Origin: Alphaproteobacteria bacterium
GTDB lineage: Bacteria > Pseudomonadota > Alphaproteobacteria > UBA6615
Assembly: GCA_013003285.1 (NCBI GenBank)
Contig: JABDJY010000247.1
Location: 1-15,257, forward strand
Direction of reading: 5' to 3'
Length of the DNA stretch: 15,257 nt
In this document: positions 1-7,025 of the stretch, piece after piece
Layout of the letters: every line of letters begins with the position of its first letter
How positions within the stretch are numbered: the stretch's first letter is position 1
Translations under genes and position numbers: made by a program
Notes under the pieces: generated by a model
What the model was told of the DNA's origin: nothing
The model's database searches: none
Seen by the model: the letters and a program-made list of their open reading frames with translations, nothing else

Positions 1-301
1 TAGATATACGCAAACCCCGTGCCAGGCGGGCCGCCCCGACCGAGCAGGCCGTAAGGCATTAACCAAACTCGCTTTTTTCTTTTTCTGTCGCCGACGACCA
101 ACCGTCCGCGACCGGCAAGAACGACCTTTTGCCGGTACGACCCGGCAATTCATGCCGGGTCGTCATCCGGGCGGGCTTAACAAGGGGCGAATTATTCTGC
201 ACTGTATCGACCAGACCTAACCGGCACTCATGCCGATAAGCGGTGTGAATAAGACGCTAGCCCTCCGACCGCAACGGAGGCCAACCCAGGGAGAGAGTGA
301 C
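1..301. other. Non-coding region upstream of the catabolic operon
   Basis: I see no convincing gene here. The stretch contains a T-rich tract at about 71-84 and two adjacent hairpins (111-135 and 137-163, listed separately). It then runs into the leader of the cyclase gene, whose ribosome binding site lies at 289-295. An ATG at 230 is in frame with the cyclase but has no good ribosome binding site, so 230-301 is treated as leader. No convincing -35/-10 promoter could be assigned by eye. The end of a gene to the left of the window cannot be seen. Confidence 0.5.
111..163. other. Two adjacent hairpins with alternative pairings
   Basis: Bases 111-119 can pair with 127-135 (CCGGCAAGA with TTTTGCCGG, one G-U pair). 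Bases 137-147 pair perfectly with 153-163 (ACGACCCGGCA with TGCCGGGTCGT) around a five-base loop. In addition, GCCGG at 131-135 can pair with CCGGC at 142-146, which would break both hairpins. No T-run follows on either strand, so this is not a standard intrinsic terminator. It could be the end of an upstream transcription unit, a leader structure of the operon if transcription starts further left, or a dispersed repeat of this genome. Confidence 0.45.
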
Positions 302-1306
302 GTGAAGATCATCCCGAAAAACGAGCTCGCTACAGATATTTCCATCGCCGACATCGAGGCCATGCGCGACAAGGTGAAGAATTGGGGCCGGTGGGGCGAC
401 GATGACGAGATCGGCACTCTGAACTTCGTCACCGAAGCTGAAATCAAGGCCGCCCGCGACACTATTCGCAAAGGCAAGGTCATCTCGCTGGGACTGCCCT
501 TCGATAAGGACGGACCGCAGCGCGGCGGGCAGGGACGGTTCAACCCGATCCACACCATGCTGGCCACCGGCACCGATGCGGTGACCGGCGTGCAGGACGA
601 GAAAACCGCCCCCGACATGGTCGAGACCCAGCTCATGTGCCGCTACGCCGACGATATGGTGTCGATGCCGCTGCAATGCGGCACCCAGTGGGACAGTCTG
701 GCCCATGTGTTCGCCAACGATAAAATGTGGAACGGCTATGACGCCCGCCTGGTCGATTCCAACGGCGCCAAGAAGAACGGCATCCAGAACACCAAAGATC
801 GCATGGTCGGTCGCGGCGTATTGCTCGATATTCCTCGCTGGCTCGGCGGCGACGTGCTGGAGGATGGCTACGGCATCGGCAATGCCGAGCTCGATGCCTG
901 CGCCGCGGCGCAAGGCGTCGAAATTCGCCGCGGCGACTTCGTTATTGTGCGCACCGGCATGATGGAACGCTGCCTGGCCGAGGGTGACTGGGGCAGCTAT
1001 GCCGGCGGCGACGCGGCCGGCATGCGGTTCGAGACCGCCGAATGGGTATTCGAGAAGGAGATCGCCGCGATCTGCTCCGACACCTGGGGCTGCGAGGTGC
1101 GACCCAATGAATCCGTCGTGGCGTTCCAGCCCTGGCACTGGGTGGTGATCCCGATGATCGGCATCACCATGGGCGAGATTTTCTACCTCAAGGACCTCGC
1201 CGACGATTGCCTCGAAGACGGCGTCTACGAGTTCCTGTTCTGCGCCCCGCCCCTGCCGATCACCGGCGCCGTCGGATCGCCGATCAATCCGCAAGCCATC
1301 AAATAG
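302..1306 (+). CDS. Cyclase family protein (putative metal-dependent hydrolase)
   Basis: 334 residues, about the usual size for the cyclase family (PF04199), which includes bacterial kynurenine formamidases and isatin hydrolases. I chose the GTG at 302 because GGGAGAG at 289-295 precedes it by six bases; the in-frame ATG at 230 would add 24 unconvincing residues. The family metal motif HxGTHxD is present in altered form as Q125-C-G-T-Q129-W-D131, followed by H135, so both usual metal-binding histidines are glutamine. Other recognisable blocks are RGVLLD near residue 180 and the C-terminal FQPWHWVVIPMIG block. It is the first gene of a five-enzyme operon, ten bases before the monooxygenase. 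It probably opens a ring or hydrolyses an amide, lactone or ester; the substrate is unknown. The family call is firm and the reaction is inference. Confidence 0.88.
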   Translation: MKIIPKNELATDISIADIEAMRDKVKNWGRWGDDDEIGTLNFVTEAEIKAARDTIRKGKVISLGLPFDKDGPQRGGQGRFNPIHTMLATGTDAVTGVQDEKTAPDMVETQLMCRYADDMVSMPLQCGTQWDSLAHVFANDKMWNGYDARLVDSNGAKKNGIQNTKDRMVGRGVLLDIPRWLGGDVLEDGYGIGNAELDACAAAQGVEIRRGDFVIVRTGMMERCLAEGDWGSYAGGDAAGMRFETAEWVFEKEIAAICSDTWGCEVRPNESVVAFQPWHWVVIPMIGITMGEIFYLKDLADDCLEDGVYEFLFCAPPLPITGAVGSPINPQAIK

Positions 1307-1316
1307 GCCGGCGACC

Positions 1317-2528
1317 ATGGCCAATACGGACAACCGGCATTTGCGCTTCGGCATCTTCATGGGACCCTTCCATAGTCCCGACGAGAACCCGACCCTGGCG
1401 CTCGAGCGCGACCTCGATCTGGTGGTCCATCTCGACAAGCTGGGCTATGACGAAGCCTGGATCGGCGAGCACCATTCCGGCGGCTTCGAGATCATCGCCT
1501 CGCCGGAAGTGTTCATCGCCTTTGCCGCCGAACGTACCCAACGCATTCGCCTCGGCACCGGCGTCTCGTCGTTGGCCTATCACCAGCCGTTCATCAATGC
1601 CGACCGCATGAACCAGCTCGACCATATGACGCGGGGCCGGGTGATGTTCGGCGTCGGCCCCGGTTCGCTGCCGTCGGATGCGTTTGCCATGGGCTTTCAC
1701 CCCCAGGAGCAGCGCCGCCGCATGAACGAGGCGCTCGACGTGCTGGTGCCGCTATTGCGCGGCGAACGGGTCAGCGCCGAGACCGACTGGTTCACTCTCA
1801 ACGAGGCGCGCCTACAACTGTCCAGCTATTCGAAACCGATGATCGAGATGGCGGTCGCCTCGCTGCGTTCGCCGGCCGGCGCACTGGCGGCCGGCAAGCA
1901 CGGCATCGGCCTGTTGTCGCTGGGCGGCACCAACGACGAAGCGCTGGCCGCCCATACCGAGAACTGGCGGCGCTGCGAAGAAGCTGCCGCCGAACATGGC
2001 AAAAGTGTCGACCGCAAGAACTGGCGCATCACCACCTTCATCCACCTGGCCGAGACCCGCGCGCAAGCCGAAGCCGATGTCGGGTTCGGGCTCGAGGCCT
2101 TCGCCGATTATTTCCGCAATATCGCGCCGACCCCCATCATACCGCCGGGCACCTCCGACCCGCTGGCCCATCTGCGCGACAACCGCATCGCGGTGATCGG
2201 CACGCCCGACGACGCCATCGCGCATATCGAGCGCCTGTGGAACGGCACGGGCGGTTTCGGCGCGCTGCTGCAACTGGCTCATGATTGGGCCAACTGGCAG
2301 GCCACCCAGATGAGCTACGAGTTGATGACACGCTATGTCATCCCGCATTTCCAAAACGCCATGGACGCGCGGCGCGATTCCTACGACCACGTCGCCGCCA
2401 ACCGCGACACCTATGTCGGCGCGGTCAACACCGCCATCTCGACCGAGACCGAGCGCTACGAAGCGCGCCAGCGCGAACGCGCCGAAAGAGCCAGCGAAGA
2501 GGGAGAGAGCGGCGGTGGCCAGCACTGA
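1317..2528 (+). CDS. LLM-class flavin-dependent oxidoreductase (luciferase-like monooxygenase)
   Basis: 403 residues with the TIM-barrel luciferase-like fold signature. There is an N-terminal RFGIFMGPFH strand, E51-H-H near the flavin site, LGTGVSS at 79-85, and the block DHMTRGRVMFGVGPG at 102-116, equivalent to the DxxSxGRxxxGxG motif. Such enzymes use reduced FMN from a separate reductase and O2 to hydroxylate or cleave substrates; closest known types are limonene-monooxygenase-like and alkanal-monooxygenase-like. It starts ten bases after the cyclase stop with only a weak ribosome binding site, suggesting translational coupling. Its last codons overlap the next gene. The C-terminal ~30 residues form a charged Arg/Glu-rich, Gly-ending tail that is probably disordered or helical. 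No flavin reductase gene is seen in the window. The substrate is unknown. Confidence 0.9.
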   Translation: MANTDNRHLRFGIFMGPFHSPDENPTLALERDLDLVVHLDKLGYDEAWIGEHHSGGFEIIASPEVFIAFAAERTQRIRLGTGVSSLAYHQPFINADRMNQLDHMTRGRVMFGVGPGSLPSDAFAMGFHPQEQRRRMNEALDVLVPLLRGERVSAETDWFTLNEARLQLSSYSKPMIEMAVASLRSPAGALAAGKHGIGLLSLGGTNDEALAAHTENWRRCEEAAAEHGKSVDRKNWRITTFIHLAETRAQAEADVGFGLEAFADYFRNIAPTPIIPPGTSDPLAHLRDNRIAVIGTPDDAIAHIERLWNGTGGFGALLQLAHDWANWQATQMSYELMTRYVIPHFQNAMDARRDSYDHVAANRDTYVGAVNTAISTETERYEARQRERAERASEEGESGGGQH

Positions 2529-3996
2529 CCCGTCACAGGAATTCGATCTGATTGTCGTCGGGTGCGGCATTGCCGGCCTGTCGGCGGCGGTGACGGCGCA
2601 GCAGAACGGCGCGCGGGTCGCAGTGATCGAGCGCGCCATAAAAGAGGAGCGCGGCGGCAACACCCGCTACACCGAATCCTATTGGCGCATGAGCTCGCGC
2701 GACGAAGTGTCGGCGGATTTCGAGGATCAGCTGGCGCGCAATTCCGGCGGTTATCCGGATCCCGAACTCATCAAGGAAACCACGCGGCCCTATGACGAGT
2801 GGCCGCCGCTCTTGAAGTCGCTCGCCATCACCGACCCGGAACTGATTTCGACCCTCGCCCGCGAAGCGCCGATCGCCCTGCAATGGCTGGAAACATTCGG
2901 CGTGACCTTTGATTTTCTGCCCAATTATTTCATCAACGAATCCACCACCCGCATGGCGCCGGTCGGCGGCGGACTGGCCCTGGTCGAGGCGCTGGCGACC
3001 TACGCCGAAACCGTACCCGGCGACATCAACTTCTTCTACGAGACCACGGCGAAGGCGCTGATCCGCGGCGCGGACGGCGCGATCTCCGGCATTGCGGCGG
3101 TGGGCAAAGGCAATAGGCGGCAGGAAATTCGCGGCCAGGCGGTGGTGCTGGCGAGCGGTGGTTTCGAGGGCAGTCCGGAAATGCAGAGCCATTATCTGGG
3201 ACCCCAGGCGCTATACATCCGCCCCGTCGCGCGCGGCGGCCACTATAATCGCGGCGAGGGCATTCGCATGGCGCTCGACGCCGGCGGCGCGCCAGCCGGC
3301 GACTATGGCAGCTTCCACGCCCAGCCGGTCGACCCGCGCTCGGGCGAGCAGGAGCCGGTAGTGCTGACCTATACCTATGGCATCCTGGTCAACAAGCTGG
3401 GACGGCGTTTTGTCGACGAGGCGCCGGCCACAGTCGACGCCAGCTACGAATCGCGCACCCGCATCATCATGCAGCAGCCCGAGGGTCTGGCTTACGCCAT
3501 CCACGATGGCGGCTTGGACGACGTGCCCAACTGGCAGAAATCGGTGCGCAGCCGGGTACCGCCGCTGACGGCCGACAGCGTGCCCGATCTGGCGGCGCAG
3601 ATCGGCGTCGATGCCGAAGCTCTGATCGCGACCATCGAGGCCTATAACGCCGCCTGTCCCGACCCCGCCGGTTTCGACCCGATCCATGCCGACGGTCTGG
3701 CTACCCAAGGCCTCGAGCCGATCAAGTCGAACTGGGCGCGGGTGCTCGACCGGCCGCCGTTCCGCGCCTGGCCGATCATCGCCGCCAACTGCTTTACCTT
3801 CGGCGGCATCAAGGTGAATACCAACGCCCAGGTGATCAACATGGATGGCGAGGTGATCCCCGGCCTCTATGCCGCCGGCGAAGTCGTCGGGCTGTATTAC
3901 CGCAACTATCCGGGGTCGACCTCGGTGATGCGCGGCGCCGTGACCGGCCGGCTGGCGGCGCTCGACTTCACCCGCCGCCACAACCGTGCCGCTTAG
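2515..3996 (+). CDS. FAD-dependent dehydrogenase, tricarballylate dehydrogenase/fumarate reductase family
   Basis: 493 residues. I chose the GTG at 2515 because GGGAGAGA at 2501-2508 precedes it and the FAD fold starts shortly after; it overlaps the monooxygenase gene by 14 bases. The Rossmann FAD motif VVGCGIAGLSAA is at 14-25 and the adenine-ribose acid is E39. GGNTRYTESYWRMSS at 47-61 is very like TcuA. GRRFVDEAP at 297-305 corresponds to the catalytic arginine region of fumarate reductases, and FGGIKVNTNAQV plus LYAAGEVVG at about 429-459 close the FAD site. TcuA oxidises tricarballylate to cis-aconitate with the iron-sulfur protein TcuB, but no tcuB or tcuC gene is present here. It may therefore desaturate a different substrate, perhaps a ring or 2-enoyl compound made by its operon partners. 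Family firm, substrate unknown. Confidence 0.88.
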   Translation: MASTDPSQEFDLIVVGCGIAGLSAAVTAQQNGARVAVIERAIKEERGGNTRYTESYWRMSSRDEVSADFEDQLARNSGGYPDPELIKETTRPYDEWPPLLKSLAITDPELISTLAREAPIALQWLETFGVTFDFLPNYFINESTTRMAPVGGGLALVEALATYAETVPGDINFFYETTAKALIRGADGAISGIAAVGKGNRRQEIRGQAVVLASGGFEGSPEMQSHYLGPQALYIRPVARGGHYNRGEGIRMALDAGGAPAGDYGSFHAQPVDPRSGEQEPVVLTYTYGILVNKLGRRFVDEAPATVDASYESRTRIIMQQPEGLAYAIHDGGLDDVPNWQKSVRSRVPPLTADSVPDLAAQIGVDAEALIATIEAYNAACPDPAGFDPIHADGLATQGLEPIKSNWARVLDRPPFRAWPIIAANCFTFGGIKVNTNAQVINMDGEVIPGLYAAGEVVGLYYRNYPGSTSVMRGAVTGRLAALDFTRRHNRAA

Positions 3997-4017
3997 TTTA
4001 TTCAACAGGAGCAGACT

Positions 4018-4548
4018 ATGAGTGTTGCCCGCCACCCCCGACCGCCCGAAGTGGCAGACCTTTCCTTAGACGAGATCATGGACCGCTATGTGGCGCGTTA
4101 CCGCGACCGGGTGCCCGATTGGGAGGCCTTCGAGGATGCCAAAATCGAGGGCTTCAAACGCGCCCAGCATCGGTTCATCGGCGCCGGCGGCTCCGGCAAG
4201 CATGGCGACCCCAACGCTATACCGGCGCGCGCCCACACCCTGTCGATCATGTATGTGGAACCCGGCCAGGGAAACGCACCGCACACCCATGAAGTCGAGG
4301 AGACGTTCTTCGTCTTGAAAGGTTTGCTCAACGTCTTCGTCGAGGACGAGGACGGCAATCGACGCGAGACTCGGCTGGGTCCGTGGGAATGCATTGCCTG
4401 CCCGCCCGGGGTCATCCACGGCTATGACAATAAAAGCTTGGAGCCGGTGTGGTTTCAGGTGATGCTGGGCCGCGGCAAACCCGAGGCGATGGGATACGCC
4501 GACGCAGACCTCTATCAACGGCGCGAAGCCCATCTCGGCGAGAATTGA
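4018..4548 (+). CDS. Single-domain cupin protein
   Basis: 176 residues. The ATG at 4018 follows AGGAG at 4007-4011, 21 bases after the flavoprotein stop. Both cupin motifs are complete. Motif 1 is H89-T-H91 with E95 and G102, matching G(X)5HXH(X)3E(X)6G. Motif 2 is PPGVIHGYDN at 129-138, with H134 and N138. A 3-His/1-Glu metal site is therefore intact, so it may be a dioxygenase or isomerase acting on a pathway intermediate, or simply a small-molecule binding protein. The N-terminal ~75 residues, helical in appearance and rich in charged and aromatic residues, precede the barrel. The operon position supports a metabolic rather than regulatory role, and there is no helix-turn-helix. The substrate is unknown. 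Confidence 0.88.
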   Translation: MSVARHPRPPEVADLSLDEIMDRYVARYRDRVPDWEAFEDAKIEGFKRAQHRFIGAGGSGKHGDPNAIPARAHTLSIMYVEPGQGNAPHTHEVEETFFVLKGLLNVFVEDEDGNRRETRLGPWECIACPPGVIHGYDNKSLEPVWFQVMLGRGKPEAMGYADADLYQRREAHLGEN

Positions 4549-4621
4549 CCCGCCGCCGCGCCCTGTTTGTAATAACGAGACACCTAATTTCTAATCGAAC
4601 CCCAGGAGAGTGAGAAGCATC

Positions 4622-5617
4622 ATGAGTAATCATCCAAAACGCAAACTGGGCGGTAGTGCGCTCGAAATGACTCCGGTTGGCCTGGGCTGCATGTCCTTTT
4701 CAGGGGTCTACGGCGCCAGCGACGACGACGCGGCGATCGAGTTGATCCACTATGCCATCGACAATGGCGTCGATGCGCTGGACAGTTCCGACATGTATGG
4801 CTGGGGCCATAACGAAGAACTGCTCGGCCGGGCACTCGGCGCGCGCCGGGACAAGATTGTGTTGATCACCAAATTCGGCCAGGTGAAAAACCCGGATGGC
4901 GGCGGCAATCTGGTCGATGGCCGGCCGGAATATGTCCACGCCTGCTGCGAGGCGAGCCTGAAGCGCCTCAACACCGACGTCATCGATCTGTACTTCCAGC
5001 ACCGTATCGATCCCAAGGTGCCGATCGAGGAAACCGTCGGCGCCATGGGTCAATTGGTCGAGCAGGGTAAGGTCCGCGCCATCGGCATCTGCGAGGGCAA
5101 CCCGGAGACCATCCGCAAGGCCCATGGCGCCCACCCGCTGGCCGCAGTGCAAAGCGAGTATTCGCTGCTCTACCGCGAGCAGGCCGAAGAAGCGCTCGAG
5201 GCCATGCGTGAGCTAGGCATTTCCTATATGGCCTACGCCCCGTTGGGCCGCGGTCTGCTGACCAACCAGTATCTCGGCATGAAGGATTTGCCGGAAGACG
5301 ACCCCCATGCACGCCACCCGCGTTTCGCCGGCGAGAATTTCGCGCACAATATGGCCCTGGCCACCCGGGTCGCGGAAATCGCCGAAGAGAAGGGCTGCAC
5401 CCCGGCGCAATTATGTATTGCCTGGCTGCTGGCCCAGGGCGACGACATCGTCACCATCCCGGGCACCAAACGCAAAGAACGCCTGGATGAGAATATGGGA
5501 GCCCTCGACGTCAGCCTATCGGCCGACGATTTGGCCCGCATCTCCGGCGCCGTCCCAGCTGGCGCCGCGGCAGGGACCCGCTACCCCGCCGGCGGCATGA
5601 AAGGCGTTCACATCTAG
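4622..5617 (+). CDS. Aldo/keto reductase
   Basis: 331 residues, the normal length for an NAD(P)H-dependent aldo/keto reductase of the AKR13/YakC-like type. I chose the ATG at 4622, preceded by AGGAG at 4604-4608; the in-frame GTG at 4610 is only one base from that site, so it is unlikely. The catalytic tetrad is visible as D54, Y59, K84 and H127. GLGCMSFSG near 20-28 and the C-terminal IPGTKRKERLDENMGAL at about 279-295 (cofactor 2'-phosphate/adenosine loop) are typical. It should reduce an aldehyde or ketone to an alcohol or run the reverse reaction, probably on an intermediate of the upstream enzymes. There are 73 bases between it and the cupin gene, with no terminator seen, and a strong terminator follows it. 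Confidence 0.92.
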   Translation: MSNHPKRKLGGSALEMTPVGLGCMSFSGVYGASDDDAAIELIHYAIDNGVDALDSSDMYGWGHNEELLGRALGARRDKIVLITKFGQVKNPDGGGNLVDGRPEYVHACCEASLKRLNTDVIDLYFQHRIDPKVPIEETVGAMGQLVEQGKVRAIGICEGNPETIRKAHGAHPLAAVQSEYSLLYREQAEEALEAMRELGISYMAYAPLGRGLLTNQYLGMKDLPEDDPHARHPRFAGENFAHNMALATRVAEIAEEKGCTPAQLCIAWLLAQGDDIVTIPGTKRKERLDENMGALDVSLSADDLARISGAVPAGAAAGTRYPAGGMKGVHI

Positions 5618-5644
5618 GAACAGCCTCAACTCAATACCCACGAA

Positions 5645-5676
5645 AAAGGGCCTGGTCGGTATCGATCAGGCCCTTT
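5645..5676. terminator. Bidirectional intrinsic terminator
   Basis: Bases 5645-5658 pair with 5663-5676 over 14 positions (one G-U) around a GTAT loop. On the + strand the hairpin is followed by CTGTTTGT. On the - strand it is followed by TTTTT. It lies between the aldo/keto reductase (ends 5617) and the convergent cytochrome gene (ends 5714), so it can stop transcription from both sides. The better U-run is on the - strand. Confidence 0.88.
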
Positions 5677-5697
5677 CTGTTTGTCGTTGATGTCGAT

Positions 5698-5725
5698 CCC
5701 TATTTCGGCGGCCCTATTTCGGCGG
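5698..5725. repeat. 14-bp perfect tandem duplication over the cytochrome stop codon
   Basis: The 14-base unit CCCTATTTCGGCGG occurs at 5698-5711 and again at 5712-5725 with no gap or mismatch. It contains the last codons (Pro-Pro-Lys) and the TAG stop of the cytochrome gene in reverse orientation. The copy at 5712-5725 provides the functional C-terminus, and the copy at 5698-5711 lies downstream of the stop. It looks like a small recent slippage event with no effect on the protein. Confidence 0.85.
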
Positions 5726-6550
5726 CAGGGTCCGCAGATAAGCGACGATCGCATCCAAATCCTCGGCGCTGATATTGGCGTAATACGGATAGGCCATCGG
5801 CGGCAGCATCCTCGAGCCGTCGGGCCGGGTGCCGCTGGTGATCATCTTCTTGAGGTCGGTGTCGGAGCGATCCTTCAAGCCGGTGGGCGTGAGGTTCACC
5901 GCGACGCTGACACCCCAGGGTCCATGGAACTCGAACCCGCCGGCGCCCAGCTTATTCTCATAATCGTGTCCCCGTTCGCCCATCGGCGTGTGGCATTCCA
6001 CGCAATGGCCGGCGGGACCTGCCAGATAGGCGCCGTAGGCAACTTTATCCGACTTGGGCACGTCGGCGACTTGGCCGACCGGCGGGCCGTAAGTCGGCGG
6101 CAGCGGAATGCGATAGACCGATTTCGGCACTTCGTTTTTGACCGCCGGCAAATTGCGCAGATAGGCCACCACCGCCTTCGCATCATTATCGGACAAGCCG
6201 CGATAAAGTTCGATCGGCATGGGCGGGCCGATGATCGATCCATCAGGGCGCTTGCCCTCGCGGATGGCCACGATGAGCTGTTCATCGGTCCAGTTGCCGA
6301 TGCCGGTTTCCTTATCCGGCGTCAGGTTCGAAGCGTAGGCGGTGAACGGCGGCTCGTCGAACTTGAACCCGCCGGCCAGTTCCATGCCGGGAATTTCGCC
6401 GTTCGGCCCCTTCGGCGTGTGGCAATTACCGCAGGCGACGATCGATCGCATGAGATAGGTGCCGCGCTCGAGCGGCGTTTCCGCCACAGCCGCGCTGGAT
6501 AGCGTGGCTAATAACAATGCGGCGAAACCCGCCGCTAATCGGTTTCTCAT
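5714..6550 (-). CDS. Secreted diheme cytochrome c
   Basis: 278 residues. The ATG at 6550 is preceded by a run of six G plus A, a good ribosome binding site; a TTG 18 bases upstream is less likely. Residues 1-23 form a Sec signal peptide (RNR, hydrophobic core, AVA cleavage site before E24), so the protein is periplasmic. Two heme-binding sites are visible: C40-G-N-C43-H44 and C183-V-E-C186-H187. Likely axial methionines are M111 (GPPMP) and M252 (LPPMAYP). Each half is a class I cytochrome c domain (about 27-135 and 170-276), as in the cytochrome subunits of membrane alcohol, aldehyde or sugar dehydrogenases. No dehydrogenase partner is adjacent. It would carry electrons from a periplasmic oxidation to the respiratory chain. 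Next to it lies the kinase, reading the other way. Confidence 0.92.
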   Translation of the reverse strand: MRNRLAAGFAALLLATLSSAAVAETPLERGTYLMRSIVACGNCHTPKGPNGEIPGMELAGGFKFDEPPFTAYASNLTPDKETGIGNWTDEQLIVAIREGKRPDGSIIGPPMPIELYRGLSDNDAKAVVAYLRNLPAVKNEVPKSVYRIPLPPTYGPPVGQVADVPKSDKVAYGAYLAGPAGHCVECHTPMGERGHDYENKLGAGGFEFHGPWGVSVAVNLTPTGLKDRSDTDLKKMITSGTRPDGSRMLPPMAYPYYANISAEDLDAIVAYLRTLPPK

Positions 6551-6673
6551 AATCCCCCCAATATTCAACTCGTGTCCCTGAATTCCATAGTACCGCTAAC
6601 GGCGGCCCCTTAAAAAGAGCGAAAGACAAAAAATCACGGGCGGATCGGTACAAACCCTTAGACTTTTGGCTGA

Positions 6674-6687
6674 TAGACCATGGTCTA
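6674..6687. promoter_or_regulatory. Perfect 14-bp palindrome, candidate operator
   Basis: TAGACCATGGTCTA is a perfect inverted repeat with no spacer. It lies in the divergent intergenic region, about 125 bases upstream of the cytochrome ATG and about 340 upstream of the kinase ATG. Its size and symmetry fit a dimeric transcription factor site. Which factor binds is unknown; the LuxR-type regulator encoded at 10599-11270 is one possibility, but no consensus match is claimed. Confidence 0.45.
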
Positions 6688-6739
6688 ATTTACGCCGACC
6701 GCCGGTTTCCCTTGAATAGACGTCGAACGATTGATCGTC

Positions 6740-6900
6740 TCACAAGCGGTCATCCAGAGATTTTGGCGCGATTATTGTTGCGCGGCGCTAACGGGATTGC
6801 ATGCCCCAACTAGCGTCCTCCCGGTGTTCCCCCGATCCCTGTAGACAGGGGTTGCTTGGATGTGCGGCGTACTCGTTACGCTGCACATCCAATTTTTTTT
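6740..6900 (+). ncRNA. Candidate small RNA or attenuated leader (5' end unknown)
   Basis: A strong + strand terminator ends at 6900, but no + strand gene lies between it and the convergent operon terminator at 5676, so it should terminate an untranslated transcript. Visible elements are an unpaired-looking CCTCCC at 6817-6822 resembling an anti-Shine-Dalgarno motif, a small hairpin CCCTG-TAGA-CAGGG at 6837-6850, and then the terminator. The 5' boundary given is only a guess; no clear promoter is seen. It may be an independent small RNA or a leader that prematurely stops kinase transcription. The region could also be an unused remnant. Confidence 0.4.
6856..6900 (+). terminator. Strong intrinsic terminator without an upstream gene
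   Basis: Bases 6856-6871 pair with 6877-6892 over 16 positions (one G-T, read as a wobble) around the loop CTCGT. Eight consecutive T follow at 6893-6900. The other strand has no T-run after the stem, so it acts on + strand transcripts only. It sits 125 bases before the kinase ATG, in its probable leader. Confidence 0.88.
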
Positions 6901-7025
6901 GGCCGTTTTCCGCGGTAAATTTAGGCAACGCGCGCGCGGTATCAGCGATTCCCGATTGCGCTGGCGAAACCCCTGACTTGCCCTGAGAGGCCCAGGACTG
7001 GTTTAGTGGGCGCGGAAACCGGAAA

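Larger units (their letters stand above)
6551..7025. other. 475-base divergent intergenic region before the sensor kinase
   Basis: No gene is supported here. It contains the leader of the cytochrome gene (- strand), a 14-bp palindrome at 6674-6687, a candidate small RNA or attenuated leader ending in an intrinsic terminator at 6856-6900, and about 125 bases of kinase leader. That leader includes an alternating CG run at 6929-6938 and a possible 5-bp hairpin CCGCG/CGCGG at 6910-6914/6935-6939. I could not assign promoters confidently on either strand. Confidence 0.6.

Noticed and set aside
257..1438. 393-residue open frame on the - strand across the cyclase gene
   Set aside because: Antisense shadow of a clear + strand gene in GC-rich DNA; the translation has no recognisable domain and a low-complexity His/Gly/Ala composition.
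1812..2663. 283-residue - strand open frame across the monooxygenase gene
   Set aside because: Shadow frame; it crosses the boundary between two well-supported + strand genes and has no domain.
5681..6502. 273-residue + strand open frame over the cytochrome gene
   Set aside because: The opposite strand encodes a cytochrome c with signal peptide and two CxxCH motifs; this frame is its shadow and begins inside the terminator region.
6929..6938. Alternating CG run (possible Z-DNA)
   Set aside because: Only ten bases, expected by chance in GC-rich DNA.
6801..6986. 61-residue + strand open frame in the intergenic region before the kinase
   Set aside because: It reads straight through the terminator hairpin and its eight-T run, has unusual composition and no clear ribosome binding site.
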